In this document: positions 30,226-30,585 of the stretch, piece after piece
How positions within the stretch are numbered: the first letter of the stretch is position 1
Layout of the letters: each line of letters begins with the position of its first letter
Origin: JAZDOT01 sp043798355
GTDB lineage: Bacteria > Patescibacteriota > Gracilibacteria > Peribacterales > Peribacteraceae
NCBI GenBank assembly: GCA_043798355.1
Contig: JAZDOT010000007.1
Location: 1 to 30,585 of the forward strand
DNA: 30,585 bases
Reading direction: 5' to 3'
Notes under the pieces: generated by a model
The model's input: only the letters and a program-made list of their open reading frames with translations
The model's database searches: none
Told to the model about the DNA's origin: nothing
Program-made: the position numbers and the translations under genes

Positions 30226-30585
30226 CTAGAAAGGAATCGGCGCCACCAGCTTGCAGTCGACTGTGCAGGAGCCTTGCCCGTTCCCGGACCCCGCATCGCA
30301 CTCCTCGTCATCCGCAGTATCGAGCACGCCGTCTCTGCCCGCTCTCTGCTGGGTCCCGTCGCCGCACAGGACCCCCGCCAGGGGGCTCGCAGAGGAAGAT
30401 GAAGAACTCCCCGAATCGAAGGTGCACACACTCGGTTCCCCCGTCGTGCAGGTCCATCCGGACTCCACGGTGCAGCCGATGTTCACCACCGAGCCGGCAC
30501 TGCAGCCATCCATATTGAAATGATTCCCGTCATCGCAGGCTTCGCCGACCAGACGTCCGTCGCGCACACCGGCCATGTAGGACCG
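30226..30585 (-). CDS. DUF4215-like Cys-rich surface protein, 5'-truncated by window edge
   Basis: The frame is open to the right edge, so the start lies outside; ATG 30576 is probably internal. It reads GEACDDGNHFNMDGCSAG, then GWTCTTGEPSVC, the Myxococcus-type Cys-rich repeat (DUF4215), a Ser linker (SGSSSSSSASP), then a second unit with CGDGTQQ and DEECDAG. No anchor is visible in the C-terminal part. It converges on the pseudogene. Confidence 0.75.
   Translation of the reverse strand, partial: RSYMAGVRDGRLVGEACDDGNHFNMDGCSAGSVVNIGCTVESGWTCTTGEPSVCTFDSGSSSSSSASPLAGVLCGDGTQQRAGRDGVLDTADDEECDAGSGNGQGSCTVDCKLVAPIPF

Overview
The window suggests a bacterium of the Candidate Phyla Radiation (Patescibacteria), most like Peregrinibacteria/Peribacteria. 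The reasons are a long ribosomal protein operon with no rpmD (uL30), many ribosomal proteins with extra low-complexity C-terminal tails, modular membrane-anchored surface proteins, spacers filled with short tandem repeats, and TGA used as an ordinary stop codon (which argues against the recoded Gracilibacteria/Absconditabacteria). Base composition is moderately GC-rich by eye. The lineage is an inference; no rRNA gene is present to confirm it.

Layout. (1) 2-3121, plus strand: the 3' part of a large tail-fibre-like surface protein with repeated stalk units, an IMC/Peptidase_G2-like segment and a Pro/Glu/Thr-rich tail. (2) 3382-3738, plus strand: a small unknown gene behind a perfect TATAAT box, ending at a long palindrome that faces the operon end. 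(3) 3839-22452, minus strand: one continuous S10-spc-alpha type operon, transcribed from high to low coordinates: rplC, rplD, rplW, rplB, rpsS, rplV, rpsC, rplP, rpmC, rpsQ, rplN, rplX, rplE, rpsN, rpsH, rplF, rplR, rpsE, a DJ-1/PfpI-family gene, rplO, secY, a possible 73-residue ORF, adk, map, infA, rpmJ, rpsM, rpsK, rpsD, rpoA, rplQ, rplM, rpsI. rpsJ is missing from the head, and the DJ-1-like gene sits exactly where rpmD is normally found. (4) 22617-25233: a small minus-strand hypothetical gene, then lysS and a COG2316-type HD hydrolase on plus. (5) 25286-30585: two tandem paralogous membrane-anchored surface proteins, a transposase remnant, a frameshifted surface-protein fragment and the 3' part of a DUF4215-like Cys-rich protein on minus.

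How it works together. The operon supplies ribosome assembly, the Sec channel, nucleotide charge (adk), N-terminal Met removal (map), initiation (infA) and the RNA polymerase alpha subunit. Many junctions are ATGA or TGATG overlaps, which implies translational coupling. Almost no start codon in the window has a Shine-Dalgarno sequence; leaders are instead C/T-rich or G-poor. The most unusual feature is that several operon spacers carry the same composite leader: a GC-rich hairpin with an RGGAAC hexaloop, then a CCCTAA (telomere-like) tract, then the start codon. Other dispersed repeats (CTTCTCCCCC hairpins, heptamer and octamer tandem repeats) fill the remaining spacers and also run into the ends of genes, where they encode ribosomal-protein tails and even supply stop codons.
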